Origin: DASRHT01 sp035293765
Lineage (GTDB): Bacteria > Chloroflexota > Ktedonobacteria > Ktedonobacterales > Ktedonobacteraceae
NCBI GenBank assembly: GCA_035293765.1
Contig: DATGMF010000059.1
Coordinates: 1 to 64,000 of the forward strand
DNA length: 64,000 nt
Direction: 5' to 3'
The stretch's first letter is position 1; each line of letters starts with the position of its first letter. The notes under the pieces were generated by a model. It searched no databases, was not told the origin of the DNA, and saw only the letters and a program-made list of their open reading frames with translations. A program made the translations under genes and the position numbers. This document shows, piece after piece, positions 43,260-52,286 of this stretch.

Positions 43260-44594
43260 TTACTCACCTCCTCTCATAGGGCGGGGGCTAGCCCCGCCCC
43301 TACGCAAGGCGAACGCGTTTGAGAGGAGATCAGCGTCGGCTAGCAGGTCTTCGTATAATCTGGCGGTACGCGTGGCGACCATCGGCCAGGTGAAATCGGC
43401 CTCGACGCGTCGTCTCGCCGCCCGCCCCATCCTTTGACGCAACTCTGGCTCGATCAAGAGGTGATACAGGCGGGCCGCCAGCATTTCGGGATCGCGCGGG
43501 GGCACCAGAAAGCCGGTCTTGCCACAGGCCACCGTATACGTGATCCCACCTACCGCGGAGCCAATGACCGGACGCCCGCACGCCATAGCTTCGAGCGGCG
43601 TTAAACCAAACGGCTCATACCAGGGAGTGGTGACCACAACATCGCCCGCGCTGTAGTAATAGCGCAACGTATCCTGTTGCCGCTTGCCGACAAAACGCAC
43701 ATGGGATGCGATTCCAAGCTCCGCCGCCTGGCGTTGCAGCTCAGCTATTTCGGGAGTAGCACGCGGATCGGGCTCTACTGTATTGCCGCCCACGATCAAC
43801 AATATAATGCCTTTGATGGCTGACGGCAGCATGTCTTTACATATGCCGATCAGATGGGCGACGCCTCGCACTACGTTGCGCACATCCTTACGCGGTAGCA
43901 GGCGTCCCACGTACACCACGACAAAATCATCCGGCCCGACTCCCGCCACACGACGCGCCTCCTCACGCGCGACAGGGCGAAATACCTTTGTGTTGACCGC
44001 CGAAGGAATGACCACGACTTTGCGCGGATCAGCGCCATACTCATCAATCAGTTCGGCCTGCTCGCCAGGACACTGGGCAAGCAGACGATCAGCAGCGTGG
44101 ATAATAGCCCTCTCGATCTCGATACGCTCGCCCGGGCTGCTATCGGCGCAACCCTGGTAACGCCGCTTGGTTTTCCCCATTGCATGAAAGATCTGCACCA
44201 TCGGGATTCCCAGCCGGCGCCGCAGTTCGGTCGCAACCCAGCCGGACATCCAGAAGTTGCCGTGCAGCAGATCGTAACTCGCGCCATCGCGAGCCATAAA
44301 ATCGAGCGCGGCATCGCGAAACTGTGGCATGTAGGGCCAGAGATCATCTTTCAAAAGAAATTCAGCGGGGCCTGCCGTGAGATTGATGACGCGCACGCCG
44401 GATACCCACGGCATCACCTCTGGCGCGCTGGGATCGTCGCGACGCGTAAAAATGTCAACATTGTACCCCTGGCGCGCCAGGTTGCGGCTCACTTCATCAA
44501 CATACACATTCTGTCCACCGGCATCTTCGCTGCCCAATAGAGCAATCGGACTGGCATGCTCACTTAAAAACGCCACACGTCTGCCCTCGTTCAT
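43260..44594 (-). CDS. family 4 glycosyltransferase (GT-B)
   Basis: A 444-residue retaining GT-B enzyme. The acceptor half has EHASPIALLGSEDAGGQNVYVDEVSRNLA, akin to MshA and sucrose-phosphate-synthase-like GT4s; the donor half has VGRLLPRKDVRNVVRG and the E-x7-E motif PWYEPFGLTPLEAMACG. It transfers a sugar from a nucleotide donor to an unknown acceptor. The stop lies next to a family D repeat that writes the last ten residues (RRGGASPRP). Its start overlaps the previous gene's end by four bases (ATGA), indicating coupling. Confidence 0.9.
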   Translation of the reverse strand: MNEGRRVAFLSEHASPIALLGSEDAGGQNVYVDEVSRNLARQGYNVDIFTRRDDPSAPEVMPWVSGVRVINLTAGPAEFLLKDDLWPYMPQFRDAALDFMARDGASYDLLHGNFWMSGWVATELRRRLGIPMVQIFHAMGKTKRRYQGCADSSPGERIEIERAIIHAADRLLAQCPGEQAELIDEYGADPRKVVVIPSAVNTKVFRPVAREEARRVAGVGPDDFVVVYVGRLLPRKDVRNVVRGVAHLIGICKDMLPSAIKGIILLIVGGNTVEPDPRATPEIAELQRQAAELGIASHVRFVGKRQQDTLRYYYSAGDVVVTTPWYEPFGLTPLEAMACGRPVIGSAVGGITYTVACGKTGFLVPPRDPEMLAARLYHLLIEPELRQRMGRAARRRVEADFTWPMVATRTARLYEDLLADADLLSNAFALRRGGASPRPMRGGE

Positions 44595-45550
44595 AATTTC
44601 TCCTCCCTTACCAGCGCGAAGGCCGCATTCCAGTCGCGAATGAAACGCTCCAGGCCGAAGCGTTCGCGCGCGACCACGCGGGCGTTCTCACCCAGCCGCT
44701 TCGCCTCCTCGGGATACGCCAGCAAATAGCACATACACTCGATCAGCGCATCCATATCGCAGGAGACATAGCCGCTTCTGCCATGCTCAATCACCGTTGG
44801 CAGCTCGGTGGTAGCAAGCGCCACCACCGGCATGCCCATCGTCATGGCTTCGATCACGGCCAGGGGCAGGCTGGTATAGCGAATCGGGCTGAAGAGGAAA
44901 CGATAGTCGGCAATGCGTCGATGCAGTTCGCGATACGGCACATCCCCCAGCCCATCCAGCGCCTCCGTCCCCATCCCCACAGCGTCTAGCGGTACCAGCT
45001 CGCGCGTCTTGAGAAAGAGATCATAGCCGGCGATGCGTGGTCGCTGCTGCATACCATTGATGATGGTAATACCGCGTTCCAAGCGACCGGTGTAACTGGC
45101 GGTCGGATCAATTGCGACGCTATGCTCGATGACTATCGTCGGAGTGCTGCCGTTATCCCACATCAGGCGGTTATAATGGGTCACATGAACTAATAGCACC
45201 GCGGGATCGTCCACGGGATGCCGCGTATCGGTCGGATGCGGCTTTGGCGTATTATGCTCAAGATAGATTTTAGGTAATCGGCGCTGTTCGTCACTCAATA
45301 TCTCATATTGATCTTCAAAGTAATTTTTCGGCGTCTGGTAGATGATCAGATCAAGCGGCAGGTAGCGCACCGCCTCGGCAGGCACCTCGCGTACATAATC
45401 GGGCAGATCGAAGGTTGGCCCGCGCCCCCCATACCCCTCCGGGCGACCGGGTTTCACAGGCAAAAACCAGTTATGATCGATACGCGCCAGCGTATTAAGA
45501 TAACTACCATGAATATGCCAGATCAAAATGTTCAGCCGTCTCATCACCAT
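44591..45550 (-). CDS. GT-B glycosyltransferase
   Basis: A 319-residue protein. The N-terminal part starts RRLNILIWHIHGSYLNTL and the C-terminal part has the GT4-like donor site SPIRYTSLPLAVIEAMTMGMPVVAL. It lacks a clear K/R phosphate pair before that, so donor use is uncertain. It follows the GT9 gene by five bases and overlaps the GT4 gene by four. ATG at 45544 (second Met-containing codon set) has a better spaced GGAAA than 45550. Role: a sugar-transfer step in the same glycan. Confidence 0.82.
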   Translation of the reverse strand: MVMRRLNILIWHIHGSYLNTLARIDHNWFLPVKPGRPEGYGGRGPTFDLPDYVREVPAEAVRYLPLDLIIYQTPKNYFEDQYEILSDEQRRLPKIYLEHNTPKPHPTDTRHPVDDPAVLLVHVTHYNRLMWDNGSTPTIVIEHSVAIDPTASYTGRLERGITIINGMQQRPRIAGYDLFLKTRELVPLDAVGMGTEALDGLGDVPYRELHRRIADYRFLFSPIRYTSLPLAVIEAMTMGMPVVALATTELPTVIEHGRSGYVSCDMDALIECMCYLLAYPEEAKRLGENARVVARERFGLERFIRDWNAAFALVREEKL

Positions 45551-45555
45551 TTTCC

Positions 45556-46866
45556 TTATCTCTTTCCCCCATACATCTCGCTTGACCGCATCCCCACAGG
45601 CAACAACCCTTCCGCAGCCTCTAACACCATTGCTGGACTAACCCAACGCAGGCAGCGATGATCAATTGGACACTGCCAATACCCACATGGACTACACACC
45701 ACGCCATAGCGCACAATGGGGTGCCGCTCGCGATCAAGAGGCGCCCAGCGCTGCGGCTCGGCGGGACCGAAGATGGTCACGCTCGGACAGTCCACCGCCA
45801 CCGCGAGATGTGCCGGACCGGTATCGTTGCTCACGAAGAGATCCAGCTTGCGCATCAGGGCTGCCAGCCCTCCCAGCGAGGTCTTGCCTGCCAGGTTTAT
45901 CGCCCGCGTCTCCATTCGTTCCAGCACGCCGCGTACCATCGTCTTTTCGTCAGGACCGCCGGTCAACAGAACCTCAGCATTGAAAAAGCGCACCAGTTCA
46001 TCAGCCAGCGCGGCAAAATGCTCCAGCGGCCAGCGACGAGCAGGCGGACGCGCCCCGACGTGCATCCCTACCCGGGGACGCCGCCCCGTCGGCAAAAGCT
46101 TGAGCAGCGCAGCCGCCTCAGCATAATCCTCCTCATACAGCAGAAACTCCAGCCGCACATCCATTCCTTCTGATCCAGCGCCCTCGGCAGGGCAAGCACC
46201 AGGGCAAGCACCAGGCCCCCTCTCCACAGCCACCCCACCCCTTGCCCCTACCCCCTCGCTCCCTATACCGACCCAATCCCTCCCATCCTTCGTTCCCCCA
46301 TCCTTCGTTCCCCCATCCTTCGTAGGGACCCGCTTTAGCGCGTCCGAGCGCGATTTATCGCGTTCCCCCCATATATCCTGATTGATCGCGTCCCCTTCCT
46401 TCGGGCTACCCAACAAATTTGCCAGGCCCAGATTACGCACAATCTCGTGTTCCTCATCGGGATATGGCGCCGCCACCGTCAGGCCGGGCGGTCGCTTGCC
46501 TTGATAATAGCCGACTGTGCTGCGCCCGTTCAGATCCAGGACGAAACGATTGCTGACCTGCCCGCTCCCATGCATCTGCACCACTATGTCATAGCCGTAA
46601 GCTCGCTGCTCCTCCAGAAAGGGGGCCGTGCGAGCAGCATCGAAGGGAACCTCCGCTATCCCTGGATAGCCAGGAAACTCAATGAAGCGATCAATATAGC
46701 GTGCAAAACGACGCGCGAAGGCGGCGGCCCAGGGCAGGCCAATCAGCGTAATCTCGGCCTCTGGCAACTGGCGTCGGATGGCGCGAAAAGCGGGAACAGC
46801 CGCTAGCATATCGCCCAGTTGCAGCGCGCGCAAGATAGCAATCCTTTTAGGATTAGCCTGACTCAT
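45556..46866 (-). CDS. family 9 glycosyltransferase (heptosyltransferase-like) with repeat-coded insert
   Basis: A 436-residue GT9. N-terminal KRIAILRALQLGDMLAAVPAF and C-terminal LVSNDTGPAHLAVAVDCPSVTIFGPAEPQRW are the family landmarks; a CPIDHRCL cysteine pair follows. Between the two halves lie about 90 residues not found in other GT9s (SDALKRVPTKDGGTKDGG and a Gly/Ala/Pro-rich run), coded by REP sequence at 46180-46400. The frame is intact. ATG at 46866 follows GAGGGGAGGG and overlaps the previous stop by four bases. It likely adds heptose to a surface glycan. Confidence 0.88.
   Translation of the reverse strand: MSQANPKRIAILRALQLGDMLAAVPAFRAIRRQLPEAEITLIGLPWAAAFARRFARYIDRFIEFPGYPGIAEVPFDAARTAPFLEEQRAYGYDIVVQMHGSGQVSNRFVLDLNGRSTVGYYQGKRPPGLTVAAPYPDEEHEIVRNLGLANLLGSPKEGDAINQDIWGERDKSRSDALKRVPTKDGGTKDGGTKDGRDWVGIGSEGVGARGGVAVERGPGACPGACPAEGAGSEGMDVRLEFLLYEEDYAEAAALLKLLPTGRRPRVGMHVGARPPARRWPLEHFAALADELVRFFNAEVLLTGGPDEKTMVRGVLERMETRAINLAGKTSLGGLAALMRKLDLFVSNDTGPAHLAVAVDCPSVTIFGPAEPQRWAPLDRERHPIVRYGVVCSPCGYWQCPIDHRCLRWVSPAMVLEAAEGLLPVGMRSSEMYGGKR
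46180..46400. repeat. REP cluster inside a GT9 gene
   Basis: Family A pieces (GGCAGGGCAAGCACCAGGGC near 46187), a GTTCCCCCATCCTTC unit repeated three times near 46293-46325, then family B copies GTAGGGACCCGCTTTAGCGC and a GATTTATCGCG palindrome, and GATTGATCGCGTCC near 46380. All are read in frame by the GT9 gene. Confidence 0.8.
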
Positions 46867-47952
46867 CGCGACCCTCCCCTCGTCGTACCAACCATGCCCT
46901 GAGCACACCTGACCTCTTCTCGTAAAGCGCCAAACTCCTGTACCACCTCTTGCGGCGAGATATCCAGGCAGGGCAGGCCAACAGGGCACTCAAACAGGTA
47001 GCAGGGATGACAGGGCGTCGGGCGTCGCAGCAAGCGTGCGTGCGTCGAACGGGGCCGCCATTGCTCCTCGTAATCGGTCCCTGAAAATAGCACCAGCACA
47101 GGAGTACGGACGGCGTCAGCCAGGTGCATCGGCAACGTATCATTGCAAATCACCACCTCCGCACGTTTGATCAGGGCAGCAAGTACTCCCACCGGTGAGC
47201 GCACACGCTCCTGGCGCCATTTGCTTCACCTCTTTTATCAGCCCTGTCTCCCGTTCAGTGCCGGTGATAAGTACCTGCCAGCCGCGCTTCACCAGCAAAT
47301 CTGCCACAATGCCAAAGCGGGCCGCCGGATAACGACGTGCCTGCGCGCTCGCGCCCGGGTGCAGTAGCACAAACGGGGCAGCAGGATCAATGCCGCTCTC
47401 ACGCAAGAGCCGATCAGCGCCAGCTCTATCCTGATCGGAGATAGCCACGGTCAGGCTGCGATCCCTGGCAACGAAGCCAAGATGCTCAACCAGACGCAGA
47501 TTGCGCTCAACCTGGTGCAGCTCGGTCGGCGCGCCCCGCAGCTCAACCGAAAGCGTGCTCCCGCCAAACTCTTTTGATTCTCCGGCGCGCAGCGGAATAC
47601 CTGCCAGGTAACAAACATAGCCCGGCGTATGCGGCGTCTGGCTAAACGAGGTAAAAATCAACGCCGCATCAAACTGATAGCTCGCCAGCCGCCTGACCAG
47701 CTCCTGTTCACGCTCTGGCTCAAATGGCATCCTGTTCCCTACATCCTGCCAGATAGCGCGCCAGGTAATCACCTCATCCACCCAGGGCAACATCCCTGCC
47801 GCAGTAGTGCCTGCCGGACTTGCCAGCAACGTGATTCGAGCCCGCGGCGACGTCTCTTTGACCGCCCGCAAAGCCGGTCCCAGCATCACCACATCCCCCA
47901 TATTATCCATACGCACCGCCAGAATATTCCTGGCCGCCAGCCATTCATTCAT
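46863..47952 (-). pseudogene. family 9 glycosyltransferase, frameshifted
   Basis: A GT9 gene in two frames. The first, from 47952, runs MNEWLAARNILAVRMDNMGDV to GACALTGGS, then off frame to a stop at 47140. The second resumes near 47180 with LAALIKRAEVVICNDTLPMHLADAV and ends at 46863. A one-base indel near GGTGGGAGTACTTGC (about 47172-47190) explains it. The four-base overlap of its restored stop with the next start supports one original gene. The donor site with NDT is intact. Sequencing error or a genuine recent break. Confidence 0.82.
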
Positions 47953-49253
47953 CCCGCCACCTCCTCCCTCCCTGTACCAACCCGCTTCATCACGCCCTTC
48001 GTAGGGACCCGCTTCAGCGCGTCCGCTTCAGCGCCGTTCACCTCCACCCCCCGTTCCAATGCAACCTCCTGCGATAAATTTGGCGGCTTCTCTTGCGGCT
48101 CATATAGGGGCGATAAATCGGACGCGCTCAAGCGGGTCCCTACGGATTGTGGCGAGGCGTGAGATTCGGATTGCTGGGCCAGGCGCAACAACTCGATTGC
48201 AGCGCCGATTACGGTTTGGGGCGGGACCAGACGCAGGCATTCGTGCTGGTGGGGGCAGACACGGCTGTAGCAAATACGACACGCGACGTCGCGGTAGAGC
48301 TGGCGATGAGGGACGTGCCAGGGTCCCCATTGCTCCGGCGGATTCGTTAAGGCGAAGAGTGCAACCACGGGCGTCTTGACCGCCGCAGCTATGTGCATGG
48401 GACCGGTATTGTTGGTGATGGTGAGATCGGCAGCCTTGATCAGGGCGCAGAACTCGGGAAACGGCAAGACTCCTGCCAGCGCCAGGGTTGCAAGCCGGTA
48501 CTCTTCCTTTATATGATCAAGCACCTGAGCTACGAGCGAGCGCTCGTTCTCCATGCCTGTTACCACGACAAACGCACCCAGTTGCTCGATCAGCAGATCG
48601 ATTACCTGCACATACATCTCCCACGGATAAGTACGCGCAGGCATGCTGCATCCCGGGTGGACAACGGCTAGCGGTCGCCCGTCGATGTTGAGATCGGCCA
48701 GCATGGTAGAGATAGCCAGCATGGCATCGCCGGGCACCTGGAGCGCCAGATCGTCTTCGTCCGTCTGCATACCAATCGCGCCGACAAGATCAAGGCCGCG
48801 CTCAACCTCGTGCATCACGCGTTCAGGATGCTTATGCCGCGTCGTCAGCAGAGAGCCGGGGCCATCGATTGATGCAGCCACACGCAGAGGAATGCCCGCA
48901 AGGTAGCAGAGATACGCCGCCGGCAACGCACTCTGGCGGAACGATGTAAAGATGATCGCGCCATCAAATTGCCGCTCCTTTAGCAGTGAGATCATCGCCT
49001 GCTCGCGTTCATCATCTTGCGGCAAGGTGCGCCAGGGATCCATCCAGGGAGCCTGGTAGACGATCACATCGTCGATATCGGGATCAAGGGCTGCGACCTG
49101 CGCTCCAACAGGGCTGGCAAGCAGGGTGAGATGCGCATCCGGTAGCGAAGTTCTGACGGCGTGAAAAGCCGGAGTTGTCAGCAGCACATCGCCAAGATTA
49201 TCCAGCCGCACCAGCAATATATTGCGTGCAGCGCGCCAGCGTTCCTCGATCAT
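47949..49253 (-). CDS. family 9 glycosyltransferase (heptosyltransferase-like)
   Basis: A 434-residue GT9. RNILLVRLDNLGDVLLTTPAF at the start and ITNNTGPMHIAAAVKTPVVALFALTNPPEQW near residue 290 (family motif TNNTGPxH) are intact, with the cysteine block CRICYSRVCPHQHECL. About the last 70 residues are beyond the fold and are written by REP sequence (VGTRLSASD and ADALKRVPTKG are opposite-strand readings of the same family B element). Start overlaps the hldE stop; its own stop overlaps the next start by four bases. Confidence 0.88.
   Translation of the reverse strand: MIEERWRAARNILLVRLDNLGDVLLTTPAFHAVRTSLPDAHLTLLASPVGAQVAALDPDIDDVIVYQAPWMDPWRTLPQDDEREQAMISLLKERQFDGAIIFTSFRQSALPAAYLCYLAGIPLRVAASIDGPGSLLTTRHKHPERVMHEVERGLDLVGAIGMQTDEDDLALQVPGDAMLAISTMLADLNIDGRPLAVVHPGCSMPARTYPWEMYVQVIDLLIEQLGAFVVVTGMENERSLVAQVLDHIKEEYRLATLALAGVLPFPEFCALIKAADLTITNNTGPMHIAAAVKTPVVALFALTNPPEQWGPWHVPHRQLYRDVACRICYSRVCPHQHECLRLVPPQTVIGAAIELLRLAQQSESHASPQSVGTRLSASDLSPLYEPQEKPPNLSQEVALERGVEVNGAEADALKRVPTKGVMKRVGTGREEVAG
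47990..48145. repeat. REP family B copies in the GT9 C-terminus
   Basis: CGTAGGGACCCGCTTCAGCG at 48000 and the inverted GGACGCGCTCAAGCGGGTCC at 48119, followed by CTACGGATTG. The two form a long imperfect inverted pair. Confidence 0.78.
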
Positions 49254-50842
49254 CGCTTGCCTCCGTCGGGTGACGCGTCAAAGGTTGAGCGCCGCGTTGC
49301 CAGAGCGGCGATGCGCTCTATCATGCTGCTTGTGCTCACGCTGCCGATCAGTGGCAGAATGATCACGCGTCCGCCCACTTCTTGCACAGCAGCAGCTTCC
49401 GGCAACGTTTCATCGGCGTAATCACCGCCTTTGACATGAATATGAGGGCGTAGAATGCGGATCAGCTCGCCAGGGGTGTCTTCATCAAAGAGCACAACAT
49501 GATCCACCACGTCCAGAGCGGCCATCAGAGCAATGCGGTCGCGCTCGCTATTAATAGGCCGACCCGCGCCTTTGATGCGCCGCGTACTCCTATCGCTATT
49601 GATCCCCACGACCAGTACGTCTCCCAGTTCTTTGGCCTGGCGCAGGAATTGAACATGTCCGGCATGCAGGATATCGAAGACGCCATTGGTAAAAACTATC
49701 GTGCTACCCGCGCAGCGCTGAACGTCAAGCGCAGCAACGAGCTGGTATAACGCCGCCTGCCCATCGCGCTGGGGCGAGAAAGGGGGGCAGGTATTGCTGG
49801 CATAAGCTCGCACGCTGACACGCTGGAGCAGTTCCTGGTACTGCACAGCCGCCGTGCGCTGTTTTGCTACCGCGATGCCAGCCGCGTCTATGCCAATCTG
49901 CGCCGCCTCATCTATGCTGCCCCCGGCTGCCAGCGCCAGCGCCAGCGCGGAAGCGAAGGAATCGCCCGCCCCGACATCATTGGCATGCGCCACCGGATGC
50001 GCAGGCAGGTGCCAGGCGTCTCCACGACGGTTGAGCAGAAACACGCCTTTTTCAGCCAGGGTAATGGCAATATGTTCGGCATCCAGCAGGGCCAACAACT
50101 GCCAGCCGATGCGCTCTACCTCCTCTAATGTCTGCATCCCCGGCAACGCAACGCCGGATGAACGCGTTTCGGTCAGTTCAACCAGCAGCCGCGCCTCCTG
50201 ATAATTGGGCGTTACCACGCTTGCTTTTAAGTTGCAGAAACGCTGCAACGCTTTGGAATCGATCACCAGCACCTTAGGCTCTGCTTTGTGCAGCGTGCTC
50301 AGCCGTTCGATCAAAGCGTCGGAAACAGCTCCGTAACAATAATCGGAGACTACCACCAGATCGCAGCGCGCATAGGCAGCTTCAAGATTGGCGATGAGGC
50401 GCTGCTGGCTTGCTTCGGCATAGCTATGAACAATCGTGTTTCCACCCTCGTCGAAGCGCGCCACATACTGCCCATCAGCCAGGATACGTAGCTTATGCAG
50501 AGTAGCCGCCTGTGCGTCTTCCACCAGCCAGCGATCATCTATCCCATACTCACGCAAAGCTTCGCGCAGCACTGTCCCCGCAATATCGTGCCCGACAAAG
50601 CCAAGCAACGTCACATCCGCTTCCAGTGTGCGCAGATTAGCGGCGGTATTGGCCGCGCCACCAGGGATGCGGTGCTCTGCCGTTTTGCACACAACGGGCA
50701 CCGGCCCCTCGCTGCATAAACGAGCGGCTGTACCTTCCAGATAGGTGTCCAACATGACATCGCCAATCACCAGCGCCCGTAGCCGGCGGAACTGCCGTAC
50801 CAGATCGATAGCATGACCAACGGTGGTTAGAGGATGCGGCAT
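49250..50842 (-). CDS. hldE: bifunctional heptose 7-phosphate kinase / heptose 1-phosphate adenylyltransferase
   Basis: A 530-residue fusion. Residues 1-335 are a PfkB-type kinase with GDVMLDTYLEG, the sugar-binding GGAANTAANL and DVGAGDSFASALALAL; residues about 385-520 are a cytidylyltransferase-like domain with TNGVFDILHAGHVQFL (HxGH) and the ISSTSMI-like SVSTSSMIE motif. HldE makes ADP-D-glycero-beta-D-manno-heptose with GmhA and GmhB from this operon. The beta route is therefore complete but for the epimerase HldD. ATG follows GAGGAAG; overlaps gmhB by 16 bases. Confidence 0.95.
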   Translation of the reverse strand: MPHPLTTVGHAIDLVRQFRRLRALVIGDVMLDTYLEGTAARLCSEGPVPVVCKTAEHRIPGGAANTAANLRTLEADVTLLGFVGHDIAGTVLREALREYGIDDRWLVEDAQAATLHKLRILADGQYVARFDEGGNTIVHSYAEASQQRLIANLEAAYARCDLVVVSDYCYGAVSDALIERLSTLHKAEPKVLVIDSKALQRFCNLKASVVTPNYQEARLLVELTETRSSGVALPGMQTLEEVERIGWQLLALLDAEHIAITLAEKGVFLLNRRGDAWHLPAHPVAHANDVGAGDSFASALALALAAGGSIDEAAQIGIDAAGIAVAKQRTAAVQYQELLQRVSVRAYASNTCPPFSPQRDGQAALYQLVAALDVQRCAGSTIVFTNGVFDILHAGHVQFLRQAKELGDVLVVGINSDRSTRRIKGAGRPINSERDRIALMAALDVVDHVVLFDEDTPGELIRILRPHIHVKGGDYADETLPEAAAVQEVGGRVIILPLIGSVSTSSMIERIAALATRRSTFDASPDGGKR

Positions 50843-51618
50843 GAATCTTCCTCCATAACGTATTCCCCGCTACAATCCGCACCGGATTGGGCAATTTGAG
50901 ATTGGGCAAGGGCAAGGCCGGACATGGGGCTGGATGCGGAACCGGTCGCGGACGCGCTGTCGCTCCCCGCTTCATTGTGGCAGGTTCTTACTGCATAGGG
51001 AGCGGAGAGGGCATACCGCCAGTTCTCAGGGCGATACGTCAGTTCCAGCGCGGAGCCGAGCGATTCGATGGTCTGGATCATGCGTAACGCGTGGCAGCTA
51101 TCCCTTGCCACAAAGGTGGGACAACGCTTCATCTGGGAGGGAAGTTCTTCAGTACCCAGATCAACCAGCATTGTGCGGCACCCGGCACGATTGCCGGCTT
51201 CAATATCGTCAAGGATATCGCCCACAAGCCAGGAGCGGTGCAGATCAAGGTCAAGCTCGGCAGCCGCACGCAACAGCATGCCGGGCTCAGGCTTGCGGCA
51301 AGCGCACTGAATCGCCAGTTCAGGAATGATACCATCAATATGATGCGGGCAATAGTAGATACCACTCAGATAAACGTCTGAAGCTGCCAGTTCGCGCGCC
51401 AGGTGCTGATGCATCTGTTGCAGATCGGCCTCGCTGAAATAGCCACGGGCAATGCCGGACTGGTTGGTCACAACAATCAGGCGAAAGCCCATCTGTTGCA
51501 AACCATAGAGTTCCGACCCGATATGATCATAGAGTCGCAATTGCTCAGGACAGGATGGGTAGTGAACAGGATGGACTAGCGTCCCATCACGGTCAAGAAA
51601 AATAGCGCGGCGCTTCAT
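50827..51618 (-). CDS. gmhB: D-glycero-D-manno-heptose 1,7-bisphosphate phosphatase
   Basis: A 263-residue HAD phosphatase. Motif I is FLDRDGTLV at residues 7-15, motif II VVTNQSGIARGYF, the zinc-binding loop CPHH...CACRKPEPGML and motif IV VGDILDDIEAGNRAG. GmhB removes the 7-phosphate between the HldE steps. The usual length is about 185; the last 70 residues (SDSASATGSASSPM and so on) are low-complexity and written by a family C repeat near 50960. The stop lies 16 bases inside the hldE start. ATGA overlap with gmhA. Confidence 0.92.
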   Translation of the reverse strand: MKRRAIFLDRDGTLVHPVHYPSCPEQLRLYDHIGSELYGLQQMGFRLIVVTNQSGIARGYFSEADLQQMHQHLARELAASDVYLSGIYYCPHHIDGIIPELAIQCACRKPEPGMLLRAAAELDLDLHRSWLVGDILDDIEAGNRAGCRTMLVDLGTEELPSQMKRCPTFVARDSCHALRMIQTIESLGSALELTYRPENWRYALSAPYAVRTCHNEAGSDSASATGSASSPMSGLALAQSQIAQSGADCSGEYVMEEDSCRIL

Positions 51619-52286
51619 ACATTTCCCTCATTTTCACAAACAGACAATCTGGATTCAGCAAGATCGCAGAGGATATGGATCACCACCATGTGTAGTTCCT
51701 GGACGGTCGCGGTATCAACCAGGGGGACGCGGATCGTCATGTCGGCCAGGCGCTCCAAGCGGCTAGGCTGCTCGCCGGTTACTGCGACGACGGTCAGCAA
51801 GCCTTCACGTCCCGCTTGAGCAGCGCGCAGCAGGTTCTCTGACTCGCCACTGGTGCTAAACGCCATCAGCAGGTCGCCCGGTTGCCCCAGCGCCCGCACC
51901 TGACGCGCAAAGACATCCTGGTAGCCGTAATCGTTAGAGACCGCAGTGATAATCGCGAGATCGGTCGAGAGAGAGATGACGGCGTATGGAGCCCGCTCAC
52001 GTTTGAAACGCCCCACCATTTCGGCGGTCAGATGTTGCGCCTGCGCCGCGCTGCCCCCATTGCCCGCTACCAGCACCTTATGCCCGCTCCGTAATGTCTC
52101 AACCAGCTCCATAGCAACTTCCGTCAATACGGTGGCGCGGGTCGTCAGCGACTCAAGCGCCATACCGAGCTGGATGCGACGTTGAGCAAGAGCATTGACG
52201 ATAAAGTCGTGATAGTCGCTATGCGCCGGCACAGCATTAGCGGGCGGCATAAAGAGAGCGGGCTCTCTGTGATGGTATGTTCCCAT
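51615..52286 (-). CDS. gmhA: phosphoheptose isomerase
   Basis: A 223-residue SIS-domain isomerase, slightly longer than the 190-residue norm. VLVAGNGGSAAQAQHLTAEMVGRFKRER near residue 75 and FSTSGESENLL near 140 are the sedoheptulose 7-phosphate and catalytic regions; the Glu and His ligands fall in QHLTAEM and LHMVVIH, giving a zinc site. It opens the leftward operon of twelve genes. AGAAGAGG precedes the ATG. The partner phosphatase and kinase follow with overlaps. Confidence 0.93.
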   Translation of the reverse strand: MGTYHHREPALFMPPANAVPAHSDYHDFIVNALAQRRIQLGMALESLTTRATVLTEVAMELVETLRSGHKVLVAGNGGSAAQAQHLTAEMVGRFKRERAPYAVISLSTDLAIITAVSNDYGYQDVFARQVRALGQPGDLLMAFSTSGESENLLRAAQAGREGLLTVVAVTGEQPSRLERLADMTIRVPLVDTATVQELHMVVIHILCDLAESRLSVCENEGNV

